Assembly: GCF_023101665.1 (NCBI RefSeq)
Contig: NZ_CP082161.1
Span: 1,984,001 to 2,048,000 of the forward strand
Origin: Bradyrhizobium sp. 195
GTDB lineage: Bacteria; Pseudomonadota; Alphaproteobacteria; Rhizobiales; Xanthobacteraceae
Length of the DNA: 64,000 nucleotides
Direction: 5' to 3'
The position numbers and the translations under genes are program-made. Positions 16,001 through 25,755 of this stretch are shown here, piece after piece. How positions within the stretch are numbered: the first letter of the stretch is position 1; every line of letters starts with the position of its first letter. The notes under the pieces were generated by a model. The model was not told where the DNA came from, made no database searches, and saw only the letters and a list, made by a program, of their open reading frames with translations.

Positions 16001-17082
16001 AGCGAGGCGAGCCCGCGCTGCCGCAACAGGATAAAGAGGAAGACTGGCGCGCCGACCGCCGCGGTCAGGATGCCGATCGGCATCTCCGCCGGCGCCACGA
16101 TCGTGCGCGCCAGCGTGTCGGCGCCCACCATGAGGATCGCGCCGAGCAGGACCGAAGCCGGCAATAGCAGCCGATGTGTCGGTCCAATGACCAGGCGCAA
16201 GAGATGCGGCACGACGATGCCGACGAAGCCGATGACGCCGCTGATCGACACCGCGACGCCGGTCATGGCGGAGACCATGACGATCGAGATCCGCTTGAGA
16301 CGCTCGACATCGACCCCGCCGTGGAAGGCGTCGGCCTCGCCGAGCACCAGGAGATCGAGACCGCGTGCGATGAAGGCGCAGGCGGCAAGCCCAATGATGA
16401 GGATCGGCGCCAGCACCGCGGCCTTGGTCCAGGTCACGCCGCTCATCGAGCCCAGCAGCCAGAACGTGATGTCGCGGAGCTGGCGGTCGTCGGCGACGAA
16501 TACCAGAAGCCCGATGCCGGCGTTGGCGATGATGGCGACGCCGGCGAGCAGGAAGATCGCGATCGAGGTGCGACCCGATCGGCTCGAGATGCCGTAGAGG
16601 ATTACGGTCGTGGCAAGGGATCCGGCGAACGCCGCGAGCGGCAGGAGCTCGGTCTGGAGAAAGCGCAGCGTCTCGCCGAAGCGCGAATCGGTGAAAACGA
16701 TTGCGCTTGCGGCTGCGAGTGCGCCGCCGCTGGAGACGCCGACCAGCGCGGGGTCGGCGAGCGGGTTACGAAACAGTCCCTGCATGATCGCGCCCGCCGC
16801 AGCGAGCAAGCCGCCGATCATCGCGGCCGCTGCGATCCGGGGGATGCGGATCGACCACAGCACGAGCTGGTCGCGGGTCGTCATGGCCGTGCTCTCGCCT
16901 GATAGCCCGAGCGCGGCAGGCAGGCGGGAGAGCGGAATGCCGGCGGCGCCGAGGGTCAGCGCGACGATCGCGGTGACCGCGAGCACCGCGATCAGGAGCG
17001 GAATCGCGAGCGATGCGGACCGTCGTCTCGCGCTGGCGCGTCGTTCCGGGCTGCGGGCCTCAGTTCCGATCGCCACGCTCAT
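15997..17082 (-). CDS. hmuU: Haem ABC transporter permease HmuU
   Basis: The 361-residue FecCD-family permease has about nine to ten membrane helices. Family motifs include AAAMIGGLLAAAGAIMQGLF, PALVGVSSGGALAAA, FWLLGSMSGVTW and VSISGVIGFVGIVVPHLLRL. I place the start at the ATG at 17082, because it overlaps the hmuT stop as ATGA; an upstream in-frame TTG at 17091 also exists. It moves haem from HmuT into the cytoplasm, powered by HmuV. Its own stop overlaps the hmuV start in the same way. Confidence 0.93.
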   Translation of the reverse strand: MSVAIGTEARSPERRASARRRSASLAIPLLIAVLAVTAIVALTLGAAGIPLSRLPAALGLSGESTAMTTRDQLVLWSIRIPRIAAAAMIGGLLAAAGAIMQGLFRNPLADPALVGVSSGGALAAASAIVFTDSRFGETLRFLQTELLPLAAFAGSLATTVILYGISSRSGRTSIAIFLLAGVAIIANAGIGLLVFVADDRQLRDITFWLLGSMSGVTWTKAAVLAPILIIGLAACAFIARGLDLLVLGEADAFHGGVDVERLKRISIVMVSAMTGVAVSISGVIGFVGIVVPHLLRLVIGPTHRLLLPASVLLGAILMVGADTLARTIVAPAEMPIGILTAAVGAPVFLFILLRQRGLASL

Positions 17083-18032
17083 TGCCGGCAATTCGCCGTC
17101 GACAGCGCCGACGCGAATGCATCGCCCCGTTCAGCCAAGGCGGGATAAAGCTTTGCGGAGAGATCGCGCGCCGCCGCCGCGGTCCGGGGTCCGAAGCCAA
17201 GCAGATAGAGCCCATCCATGGTGATGAAGCTCTTGTTGGCCGCGACCGGCGTCAGCGCAAAGCCGGGATGGGCATAGATCGCGTCGGCCTGCAGCGAGTC
17301 CTTGCCGCGTTCGATCGACAGCGCGACGTCGGGTCTTGCCGCCGCGATCGCCTCGTCGCCGATGATCTTGTAGCCGTCGAAATCGTCGACGGCGTTGGCG
17401 GCGCCGGCGAGCTGGATGATTTCGTCGGCCGCCGTCTTGTGGCCGGCCACCATGGCCCGCCCGTTCTGGAGCGACATCACGAACATTACGCGCACCGGCT
17501 TGGTCACCTTGGCGCGCAGCGTTCGGAGTTGCGCAAGATCGACGCCGACTGCGGCGCTCAGGCACTCGGCGCGTGCGTCGACGCCCATGGCATGGCCGAC
17601 GAGTCTTATCTTCTCGATCAGGCCGTCCTCGGAGAAAGTCTCGGGCACCAGCACCAACGGCACTTTCGCCGTTTCCAGGATGTCCATGGTCTCGCGCGGA
17701 CCCGAGCCCTGGATCGCCAGGATCAGGGTGGGATTGAGACCCAGCACGCCTTCGGCGGAGATCTGGCGCATGTAGCCGACATTGGGTTTGTCGTGCAGCG
17801 CCGCCGCTGGATAAAGGCTCGTGGTGTCGACCCCGACCAGCCGGTTCTCGAGCCCGAGCGCATAGAGGATCTCGGTGATGGCGCCGCCGATCGAGACCGT
17901 GCGTGCGAAATCGGTCACGGCGACGTCGCGATTGCGCGCGTCATGCACGGTGATGTCGGCGGCGTGCGCGGCAGACCCGAGCGCGATTCCGCTGCAGAGC
18001 AGGAGGTTGGCGAGGGTGCGACAAAATGTCAT
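17079..18032 (-). CDS. hmuT: Periplasmic haem-binding protein HmuT
   Basis: The 317-residue class III periplasmic binding protein has a Sec signal (about 1-24, ending SAAHA). The two lobes show RTVSIGGAITEILYALGLEN and later PTLILAIQGSGPRETMDIL, GHKTAADEIIQLAGAANAV and GDEAIAAARPDVAL, which are haem/cobalamin binding-protein features. It delivers haem that has crossed the outer membrane to HmuUV. It follows hmuP by six bases and overlaps hmuU by four. The family is clear; haem specificity comes from context. Confidence 0.93.
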   Translation of the reverse strand: MTFCRTLANLLLCSGIALGSAAHAADITVHDARNRDVAVTDFARTVSIGGAITEILYALGLENRLVGVDTTSLYPAAALHDKPNVGYMRQISAEGVLGLNPTLILAIQGSGPRETMDILETAKVPLVLVPETFSEDGLIEKIRLVGHAMGVDARAECLSAAVGVDLAQLRTLRAKVTKPVRVMFVMSLQNGRAMVAGHKTAADEIIQLAGAANAVDDFDGYKIIGDEAIAAARPDVALSIERGKDSLQADAIYAHPGFALTPVAANKSFITMDGLYLLGFGPRTAAAARDLSAKLYPALAERGDAFASALSTANCRQ

Positions 18033-18038
18033 TGCGGA

Positions 18039-18245
18039 TTACTTCGTCAAGATCAGCTTGTTCTGCGAGGTAAGGCGAAGCCGATAAACGTCCTCGCCAT
18101 GCGCGATGATGATCTCGCGCTCGGCCGCAAACAGCTCGCGGCTGTCGATCCGGGTCCCACGCATGGTGAGGGTTCTCGTTGTCGCAGAAGGGCTTCCTGC
18201 CGACTCCGCCGCGCCGCCGTTGCCGTCTCCGGACATTGCTGACAT
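18039..18245 (-). CDS. hmuP: Haemin uptake protein HemP/HmuP
   Basis: A small protein of about 68 residues if started at the ATG at 18245 (ATG 18236 and a longer start at 18311 are possible; no clear ribosome site decides). The C-terminal HemP signature is complete: RIDSRELFAAEREIIIAHGE followed by DVYRLRLTSQNKLILTK. Members of this family are small cytoplasmic proteins; in Bradyrhizobium, HmuP is reported as a co-activator required for hmu operon expression. Being first in hmuPTUV and divergent from hmuR fits that role. Confidence 0.88.
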   Translation of the reverse strand: MSAMSGDGNGGAAESAGSPSATTRTLTMRGTRIDSRELFAAEREIIIAHGEDVYRLRLTSQNKLILTK

Positions 18246-18320
18246 GTGAGGTGTGATGCGCTTTCGAAATCCTGGAGTGCTGCCTGTTTGTATAAGCGGC
18301 ACGAAGCGCATTCCAACGGC

Positions 18321-18347
18321 TGCAATTTACAATCGATATAAACTGCA
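18321..18347. promoter_or_regulatory. Candidate iron-control element between hmuP and hmuR
   Basis: Imperfect 27-base inverted repeat with arms TGCAATTTACA and TATAAACTGCA (9 of 11 positions pair) in the 263-base region between divergent hmuP and hmuR. An iron control element is known between the divergent hmuT and hmuR units of Bradyrhizobium; assigning this repeat to Irr or ICE is an inference. Confidence 0.4.
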
Positions 18348-18508
18348 ACCTGATGTCATTGACCGTCAGAGTGTTGCCACGTAACCAATTATGGCCGTGG
18401 GGAACATGCCCGGCGCCTTGAGAAATTAGCCAGCCAGCCGTTCGCGTTGCGAACGCACGCCAGCCAGAAGACTCCAAATTTTGAAGTGAAGTGCAGGCTG
18501 GGGCTGAA

Positions 18509-20857
18509 ATGGCTGACGGGGCTAGGTATTCGCGCGCCCTGATTTTGGGCGCGTCGGTGGTTTCAATTGCGTCAATGATGACGGAGAGCGGTCTTGCGCA
18601 GACCGCCGAGCCGCAGGCCGAAAGTGCGTCGTCGGAACGGCCGAAGCAGGCGAAGCGCAAGCAGTCCAAGCCACAGGTGGCGCAGCAGGCAACGCCTGAG
18701 GTCTTGAACGCCAGAGCGCAGGCCGGAGCTGCGCCTGTGCAAACGCTCGACACCATCACGGTCGCAGCGACGAAGACCAAGGAGCGCGCGATCGACTCGC
18801 TCGCACCGGTCAGTTCGATTTCGCTCGACCAGATCCAGGGGCTTCAGCCCAACCGGTTATCGGGTATCTTCTATGCCGTGCCCGGCGTGTCGTTCCAGGA
18901 GCGTGGCGACGATCCTGCGACCGTCATCAACGTCCGCGGCTTGCAGGATTTCGGTCGCGTCGCGGTGGTCGTCGACGGAGCCCGGCAGAACTATCAGCGC
19001 ACCGGGCACAACGCCAACGGCTCTTTCTTCCTCGATCCTGAACTGATCGGCGGCGTCGACGTCGTGCGCGGTCCGACCGCGAACATCTACGGTTCGGGCG
19101 CGATCGGCGGTCTCGTCTCGTTCCGTACCAAGGACATCAATGACGTGCTGCGCCCCGGCGAGCGCTGGGGCGTCGATCTCTCCGGCTCCTACGGCTCGAA
19201 CAACAATCGCGGTCTCGGCTCGGTTTTCGGCGGCGTGCGTGCCACGCCCGACGTCGATATCTTCGGCGGCGCGGTCTATCGCACGCAAGGCAATTACAAG
19301 GACGGCAACGGCACCGAGATCGGCAACACCGGCAATCAGGTCGAGGCCGGACTGATGAAGCTCACGGTGCGGCCGGCCCTCGGTCACGAGGTCAAGCTCG
19401 GCGCCGTCTTCCAGGACTATCAATACGACATCGGTCAGTTCAACCGCGGCCCGGTGGCAACGGCGGCACAGCGCGCGCTCTATCAGGGCTCTTCGATCTA
19501 TGCCTCCGACGCCAAGAACTACACCGGCACCATCACCTGGAACTATTCGCTGCCAAGCGACAATCTGTTCGATTGGCACATGTCGGTCTACGGCAATCGT
19601 GTCGACAACGACCAGACCAAGACCTATCACTACTCGACCGGGGGCGCGGCCTATTGCGGCGTAGGCAATTTTGGCAACAACATTTCCGGCTGCGTCGGGG
19701 ACAAGCGTGGCTATGTGCTGGACACCGTCGGCATCGATGCCAACAACACCACCCGCTTCAATGTCGGCGATTGGCGTAACGCGCTGACCTGGGGGGTCGA
19801 TGCATTCCAGGACAACGTGAAGACCACTGACAGCCGCGGCAACTCCAACATCACCACGCCGAGCGGCATCCGCACCGTGTCGGGCGGCTTTCTCCAGTTG
19901 AAGCAGAATTACAGCACCTGGTTCGAGGCGGTGAGCGCGATCCGCTATGATCGCTACGATCTGGACTCCGGCAATACACAGGCCGGCGGCGACCGCTTCT
20001 CGCCGAAGATCACCCTCGGCGTGACGCCCGTCCCGGGCTTCCAGCCCTATGTCAGCTACGCCGAAGGCTATCGTGCTCCCTCGATCACCGAGACGGTGAT
20101 CTCCGGCGCGCATGCGACCGGTGGCGGACCGGCCTTCTTCCCATGTCCTGACGGCACCGTTGGTCTGTTCTGCTTCCTGCCTAACCCGAACCTGCGTCCG
20201 GAGGTCGGCAAGAACAAGGAAGTCGGCTTCAACCTGAAGTACGACAACATCTTCAGCGCCAACGACTCCTTCCGCGGCAAGATCAATCTTTTCCGCAACG
20301 ACGTTTCCGACTACATCGACCTCGTCGCTTCGGCGCCGGTCGCGGTGCCGCCGTTCGGCTCGTTCAGCCAGTTCTACCAGTACCAGAACATCGCCAATGC
20401 CCGCATCCAGGGCTTCGAGATGGAGACGATGTACGATGCCGGAGATTGGTTCATCGGTGTCGCCGGTCACTACATCCAGGGCAAGAACGCTGTCACCGAT
20501 GTCGGGCTTGCGACCATCACACCGCGCAAGGTCGTCACGACCGGCGGCGTCCGTCTCCTCGATCGCACCCTGATCCTGTCGGCGCAGTGGGCCTCGTTCG
20601 GCGCCAACAACGACGTGCCTGCCGGCTATCTGCCCGCGACCGGCTACGAGTTGGTGAACCTCTACATGACCTACAACGCGACCCGGGACGTCGTGTTCAC
20701 CGCTTCGATCGACAATCTCTTGAACCAGTACTACCGGCCTTACGCCATTCCCGGCAGCTCGACCGACGGCACGTCGCAGAACGACGTGCTGTGGTCAGCC
20801 CCGGGGCCGGGCAGGGTCTACAAGGCCGGCATGAAGATTCACTTTGGAGGTGCGTAA
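18509..20857 (+). CDS. hmuR: TonB-dependent haem receptor HmuR
   Basis: From the ATG at 18509 the protein has 782 residues (an in-frame GTG at 18491 is possible). A signal peptide (ending near GLAQ), a TonB box region (LDTITVAATKTKERAIDSLA), a plug domain (VPGVSFQERGDDPATVINVR, VDVVRGPTANIYGSGAIGGL) and a 22-strand barrel follow. The haem-receptor motifs are present: YRAP (from residue 521, the FRAP box) and NPNL (559-562). It ends in a barrel-terminal strand (VYKAGMKIHF). It brings haem across the outer membrane with energy from the ExbBD-TonB encoded downstream. Confidence 0.95.
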   Translation: MADGARYSRALILGASVVSIASMMTESGLAQTAEPQAESASSERPKQAKRKQSKPQVAQQATPEVLNARAQAGAAPVQTLDTITVAATKTKERAIDSLAPVSSISLDQIQGLQPNRLSGIFYAVPGVSFQERGDDPATVINVRGLQDFGRVAVVVDGARQNYQRTGHNANGSFFLDPELIGGVDVVRGPTANIYGSGAIGGLVSFRTKDINDVLRPGERWGVDLSGSYGSNNNRGLGSVFGGVRATPDVDIFGGAVYRTQGNYKDGNGTEIGNTGNQVEAGLMKLTVRPALGHEVKLGAVFQDYQYDIGQFNRGPVATAAQRALYQGSSIYASDAKNYTGTITWNYSLPSDNLFDWHMSVYGNRVDNDQTKTYHYSTGGAAYCGVGNFGNNISGCVGDKRGYVLDTVGIDANNTTRFNVGDWRNALTWGVDAFQDNVKTTDSRGNSNITTPSGIRTVSGGFLQLKQNYSTWFEAVSAIRYDRYDLDSGNTQAGGDRFSPKITLGVTPVPGFQPYVSYAEGYRAPSITETVISGAHATGGGPAFFPCPDGTVGLFCFLPNPNLRPEVGKNKEVGFNLKYDNIFSANDSFRGKINLFRNDVSDYIDLVASAPVAVPPFGSFSQFYQYQNIANARIQGFEMETMYDAGDWFIGVAGHYIQGKNAVTDVGLATITPRKVVTTGGVRLLDRTLILSAQWASFGANNDVPAGYLPATGYELVNLYMTYNATRDVVFTASIDNLLNQYYRPYAIPGSSTDGTSQNDVLWSAPGPGRVYKAGMKIHFGGA

Positions 20858-20950
20858 CGCGCATCGCAACATTACCAACTTCCGCCGGGCCGCGCTGATG
20901 CTCCAGCGTGGCTTCGGCGCGTTTCATTTTGATCAGAAGGAGTGACTTTT

Positions 20951-21283
20951 ATGTTCATCGCCATGAATCGTTTCCAGGTGAAGAAGGGCGCGGAGACCGC
21001 GTTTGAAACCGTCTGGGCCACGCGCGAATCCTATCTCGGCAGCATGCCGGGCTTCGTCGAGTTTCATCTGTTGAAGGGCCCGGAGGCCGAGGACCACACG
21101 CTCTATTCGTCGCACACCAGCTGGGTCGACAAGGCGGCGTTCGAGGCCTGGACTCGCTCCGAGGAATTCCGCCGCGCTCACGCCCGTGCCGACAACAGGA
21201 CCGGCGAGAGCCTGTATCTCGGCCATCCCAAGTTCGAGGGCTTTGAGGTGATCCAGAGCGAGCGCAACGCCGCGGCCGCTTAA
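20951..21283 (+). CDS. hmuQ: IsdG-type haem-degrading monooxygenase HmuQ
   Basis: The 110-residue protein starts at the ATG at 20951, with AAGGAG eight bases upstream. It belongs to the antibiotic-biosynthesis-monooxygenase/IsdG fold. The catalytic triad of IsdG enzymes is conserved at almost the same numbering: N6, W67 and H77 (AMNRF, AFEAWTRSEEFRRAH). It opens the haem ring to free iron. HmuQ of Bradyrhizobium is described as such an enzyme. Its place between hmuR and hutX puts it directly downstream of haem import. Confidence 0.9.
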   Translation: MFIAMNRFQVKKGAETAFETVWATRESYLGSMPGFVEFHLLKGPEAEDHTLYSSHTSWVDKAAFEAWTRSEEFRRAHARADNRTGESLYLGHPKFEGFEVIQSERNAAAA

Positions 21284-21310
21284 GTCAATGGCGCACGAGA
21301 GGAGCCGGAC

Positions 21311-21826
21311 ATGTTGAGCACCGATCTCGCCGATCTCAAGGCGTATATGGCGGACAATCCCGGCGCGGTGATCGAGGACGTCGCGCGTGAGCGCAACGTC
21401 ACCTCGCGCGCGGTGGTCGAGGCGCTACCATCCTCCATGGTGCGCATCGGTGGCGGCGAGCACTTCGCCGCCGCCATGCAGGACATCGCAGCGTGGGGGG
21501 AGGTCACGCTGATCGTGCACACGGATGATGCGATCTTCGAGTTCACCGGCGCCATTCCCGCGGGCGGGATCGGCCGCGGCTATTTCAACCTGATGCAGCC
21601 GAAGGGATTGCACGGCCATCTCCGCCACGAGCGTTGTGCGGCCGTGGCCTTTGTCGAGCGGCCCTTCATGGGCAAGACCTCGGCCTTCGTCGCATTCGTG
21701 AACGCCGATGGCGGCATCATGTTCAAGGTCTTCGTCGGCCGCGACGAGACAAGGGCGCTGCGGGCGGATCAGCTGGTGCGGTTCCGGCAGCTTGCTGACC
21801 GGATCGCGGCCGCGCCCGCGGAATAG
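21311..21826 (+). CDS. hutX: Haem utilisation cytosolic carrier protein HutX
   Basis: The 171-residue protein belongs to the HutX/HuvX family. Features are the N-terminal small helical segment (VIEDVARERNVTSRAVVEAL) and the haem-binding core ending in PKGLHGHLRHERCAAVAFVE and FVNADGGIMFKVFVGRDETR. These cytosolic proteins bind haem and pass it to degrading enzymes. A GGAG precedes the ATG by about eight bases. It sits between hmuQ and exbB in the same direction, which fits a role in passing imported haem to HmuQ. Confidence 0.9.
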   Translation: MLSTDLADLKAYMADNPGAVIEDVARERNVTSRAVVEALPSSMVRIGGGEHFAAAMQDIAAWGEVTLIVHTDDAIFEFTGAIPAGGIGRGYFNLMQPKGLHGHLRHERCAAVAFVERPFMGKTSAFVAFVNADGGIMFKVFVGRDETRALRADQLVRFRQLADRIAAAPAE

Positions 21827-21853
21827 CTCGCTTCAATCTGTCGGGAGATCAGG

Positions 21854-22630
<777 letters not shown>

Positions 22631-22634
22631 AGCC

Positions 22635-23075
22635 ATGGCCGCAAAGCTAGGCGCATCGAAGCTCGGCTCGCGTGGCAGTCCTGACGATCTCGACGTCACC
22701 CATGAGATCAACGTCACACCGTTCATCGACGTGATGCTGGTGCTTCTGATCATCTTCATGGTGGCGGCCCCGCTCGCCACCGTCGATATCGGCGTCGAGC
22801 TGCCGGCGACCGCGGCCGAGCCGGCGCCGCGGCCGGACAAACCGGTCTTCGTCACCGTCAAGCCGGACCTGTCCGTCGCAGTCGGCGAAGACGTCGTCGC
22901 TCGTGACGCGCTCGGCACCTCGCTCGCTGCCGCCACCAAGGGCCGCAAGGACGAGCGCATTTACCTGCGCGCGGACAAGGCCGTGAGCTACGGCGATCTG
23001 ATGGAGGTGATGAACGCCTTGCGCAATGCCGGCTATCTCAAGGTTGCGCTCGTCGGCCTCGACGGACGCAGCTGA
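22635..23075 (+). CDS. exbD: TonB-system protein ExbD
   Basis: The 146-residue ExbD has one N-terminal membrane helix containing the essential proton-carrying aspartate D32 (TPFIDVMLVLLIIFMVAAPL) and a periplasmic domain ending YLKVALVGLDG. The stop overlaps the tonB start by one base (TGATG). Together with ExbB it powers TonB. The length and motif are normal for the family. Confidence 0.95.
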   Translation: MAAKLGASKLGSRGSPDDLDVTHEINVTPFIDVMLVLLIIFMVAAPLATVDIGVELPATAAEPAPRPDKPVFVTVKPDLSVAVGEDVVARDALGTSLAAATKGRKDERIYLRADKAVSYGDLMEVMNALRNAGYLKVALVGLDGRS

Positions 23076-23905
23076 TGGCCGCCGCGAACGCGTTTGCCCT
23101 GCACGAGCCGCTCAGTGAGAGTGAGGGCACGCGCTGGGGTCTGTCGGCGGCGGTGATCGTGGTGTTGCATATTGCAGCCGCGCTGCTCGCGGTGAACTGG
23201 CTGAAGCAGGTGCCGGACGAAGGCGTCAACATGCCGGCGATCCTCATCGACATGACGCCGGAGACGTCGGCACCGCAGTCGACGCCGCTCGACATCGCAC
23301 CGGGACCGATGATGCAGCAGGCGGACGCTTCGCCGCCCGAGCCGGTTCAGCAGCAGGCCGTCGAGGAGATGATTCCGCCGACACCGCCGCAGGAGAGGCC
23401 GGATGTGGTGGCGCCACCGGAGCAGAAGCTCGAGCCGAGCCCGCCCAAACCGGAGCCTGCGAAGGTAGCGCCCGTGGAGAAGCCGGTCCCTGCCAAGCCC
23501 AAGGTGGTGCGCCCCGACGCCCGGAAGCCGTCGGATGCGCCTCCCGCACCCCGGACCAGCGCACCGCCGCGTGCGGAGCGCGAAGCACCGCTAGCCTCCG
23601 CCGTGAACGCGGGCTCGATGGCTTCTGCAATGGCGACCTACTACCAGAGAGTTCGCGCGCACCTCATGCGCTTCCACCAATATCCGACAAGTGCGAATGG
23701 CGAGAGGGGCGTGGTCAAGGTGAGCTTCACGCTCGGCCGTGGCGGCCAGGTGCTCTCCAGTCGCCTCGGCGGCTCCTCGGGCGTCGCAGTGCTCGATGCG
23801 CAAGCCATGGCCATGGTGCGCCAGGCCCAGCCATTCCCACCGGTGCCATCTGAAATCACTTATGCGACGATTCCCATCAATGTGGGCGTAGCGTTCGGTA
23901 AGTGA
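23075..23905 (+). CDS. tonB: Energy transducer TonB
   Basis: The 276-residue protein has one membrane helix near residues 22-43 (SAAVIVVLHIAAALLAVNWL), a long proline-rich periplasmic spacer (about 70-175) and a TonB C-terminal domain (about 185-276) with YYQRVRAHLMRFHQYPTSAN and RGVVKVSFTLGRGG. It couples the ExbBD motor to the HmuR TonB box. It is the final gene of the hmuR-hmuQ-hutX-exbBD-tonB run; a hairpin follows its stop. Confidence 0.94.
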   Translation: MAAANAFALHEPLSESEGTRWGLSAAVIVVLHIAAALLAVNWLKQVPDEGVNMPAILIDMTPETSAPQSTPLDIAPGPMMQQADASPPEPVQQQAVEEMIPPTPPQERPDVVAPPEQKLEPSPPKPEPAKVAPVEKPVPAKPKVVRPDARKPSDAPPAPRTSAPPRAEREAPLASAVNAGSMASAMATYYQRVRAHLMRFHQYPTSANGERGVVKVSFTLGRGGQVLSSRLGGSSGVAVLDAQAMAMVRQAQPFPPVPSEITYATIPINVGVAFGK

Positions 23906-23917
23906 ACCATCGACCAA

Positions 23918-23946
23918 CTCCTCCCCCGCGCCAAGCGGGAGAGGAG
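23918..23946. terminator. Hairpin after tonB
   Basis: Arms CTCCTCCCCCGC and GCGGGAGAGGAG pair with one mismatch around a five-base loop. It lies between the convergent tonB and the phytase/esterase-like gene. No T-tract is seen on either side. Confidence 0.6.
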
Positions 23947-23959
23947 CAGAGAGTTCGCC

Positions 23960-25315
23960 TTACTTCGCCTTCAGGAAATCAGCGACTTCGAGCAGCATGA
24001 ATTCGTCGTCGTCGGCCTTGTTGGGATCGCGGCTGGAGGAGAACGGCAGGTTGTTGTCGTTGCCGACGATGATGTGGGTGTCGTCGACGCGATCGACGTT
24101 CTCGATGGTGAAGAACGGGAAGGTGTAGACGCCGTCATTGAGCGGCTTCCGCGCCTTGTTGTCGGGATCCCTGATCTTCATGAGGTCGATATAGCCGATC
24201 TTGCGCACGGGCTTGCCGACATTGGCGTCGGTGAGCTCGATCTTGTAGATGCGCTTGAACTTGGCAAGATCAGGAAAGCAGTTCTCGCCCCGGGTGCCTT
24301 GCGGGCAGGCCTTGTCGGCCGTGCCTTCGCCGTTGTCGCGCTCGATGATGAGGCCGGAGGCCGGGTCGATCATGTTGAAGTCGCCGATGGCGTTGCCGTT
24401 CTGCTCGAACACATAATGCCAGTAGCGGCCCGTGAACTTCTCGGCGGCGACGTCGAATTCGAGGATGCGCGAAGCCTCCTTGCCGTCGACCTTCTCCCAG
24501 TCCTTCTTCTCGGCGTCCCACAGCGGCCCCTCGAGCGGGCCGTAGAGGAATTTGCCGTCCTTGGAGGACGCAAAGCCTTCATAGCCCTTGGAGCGGCGGA
24601 GATTGACGTTGGTGTAGGTCGCGCCCGGCGCGCCCGGCGTCGCGACGGCCCAGTTGTCCGGCGAACGCACTGGCTTGCCGTCGGCAACCGTCTCGAACAC
24701 GCCGAGGATCTTGCCTGATTTGTCGGCCTTCAGGATGTAGGGGCCGAACTCGTCGCCGATCCAGAAGGTGTCGCCGATGATCTGGAAACCTTCGGTGTCG
24801 AAGTCGGAGCCGGTGAGATAACGCTTCTGCGTGTCCTCGTGCACGATGCGGAAGGGCACCTTCTTGTCGGGGTCGTGCAGGAAGAGGGTCTCCAGCCGCT
24901 CGATCTTGCCGCCCGCCCAATCCATCTTGTAGCGGTTCAGATACAGCATCGAGTCCGGCGAGTTGGCGCGTGCGCCCATGCCGTTGTCGGTAATGACCCA
25001 GAAGCTGCCGTCGGGCATGGTCTTGATGCCGGAATGACCCTGCAGCGGCTGGCCCTTGAACGGCAGCGACACGCCGGTCGGACGCTCATAGGATTTGCCC
25101 ATCACCGTGCCGAGCGCATCGACGCGCTTGCCCGTGGTGTATTTGCCCGACGTCTTGAGATCGGCGGGGGCATCCGTTGGCGCGTCGATGAAGGTGGCGG
25201 CCGGCATCACCACGTGGCCGGCGAGCTTGGCGGGGAATTCACCTTCGCTCTGCGCGAGCGCTGAGCTTGTGGCGAGAATGATCGTTGCGACGGTGCTGAG
25301 AAAAGTCGCGCGCAT
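23960..25315 (-). CDS. Secreted esterase-like activity of phytase family protein
   Basis: The protein has 451 residues from the ATG at 25315, with a Sec signal (about 1-21, ending SSALA). The body is the PF13449 phytase-like beta-propeller: ALQGHSGIKTMPDGSFWVIT, RYLTGSDFDTEGFQIIGDTF, GYEGFASSKDGKFLYGPLEG and VDDTHIIVGNDNNLPFSSSR. Members are periplasmic or secreted hydrolase-like proteins, but the substrate is unclear. It is transcribed alone, towards tonB. Confidence 0.85.
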   Translation of the reverse strand: MRATFLSTVATIILATSSALAQSEGEFPAKLAGHVVMPAATFIDAPTDAPADLKTSGKYTTGKRVDALGTVMGKSYERPTGVSLPFKGQPLQGHSGIKTMPDGSFWVITDNGMGARANSPDSMLYLNRYKMDWAGGKIERLETLFLHDPDKKVPFRIVHEDTQKRYLTGSDFDTEGFQIIGDTFWIGDEFGPYILKADKSGKILGVFETVADGKPVRSPDNWAVATPGAPGATYTNVNLRRSKGYEGFASSKDGKFLYGPLEGPLWDAEKKDWEKVDGKEASRILEFDVAAEKFTGRYWHYVFEQNGNAIGDFNMIDPASGLIIERDNGEGTADKACPQGTRGENCFPDLAKFKRIYKIELTDANVGKPVRKIGYIDLMKIRDPDNKARKPLNDGVYTFPFFTIENVDRVDDTHIIVGNDNNLPFSSSRDPNKADDDEFMLLEVADFLKAK

Positions 25316-25440
25316 GTGCGTCTCCTGTTGGCGGACGCACGCGTTATGCGGATCGCGTGTTGCAGTTTTGTGAAACCGGGCCAAAGGCCGCAGGCAAGGC
25401 TCCGGCGCGATCGCTGAAGCCTTGTTTTACCTGCCCGGCG

Positions 25441-25623
25441 TTATCCGCCGTAACACGGCTTGCCGGACATCTGCATTGCGCGGGTGCACCGTGGCAGATT
25501 CTTCGCCTGCGGCGGCTTGGCGTTCTTCTTGGTTGCAGTTGAGCTTCCGGTCTGCGCCTGCACGGTGGACGCGGCGGGGACGAGAAGCAGCGTCGCGACG
25601 ACGATCATTGTCAAGGTTTTCAT
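25441..25623 (-). CDS. Small secreted protein, unknown
   Basis: A 60-residue protein with a typical signal peptide (MKTLTMIVVATLLLVPAAST...AQ) and a short lysine- and proline-rich mature part of about 37 residues with two cysteines (RCTRAM and KPCYGG). GGAG lies about eight bases before the ATG. I do not recognise a family. It is isolated between the phytase-like gene and the ABC permease genes, all on the minus strand. Confidence 0.6.
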   Translation of the reverse strand: MKTLTMIVVATLLLVPAASTVQAQTGSSTATKKNAKPPQAKNLPRCTRAMQMSGKPCYGG

Positions 25624-25755
25624 GTCAAATGCTCCAGAACATCGAAAAACAATGCCCTGGAGCCTATGCAGGCGATCGTCGGGTGTAAAGGCGTCCGAAA
25701 ACGCGATTCAGCCACGCTTCATGTGACGCCGTCACTCAGGGTATACCGGTGCCGA

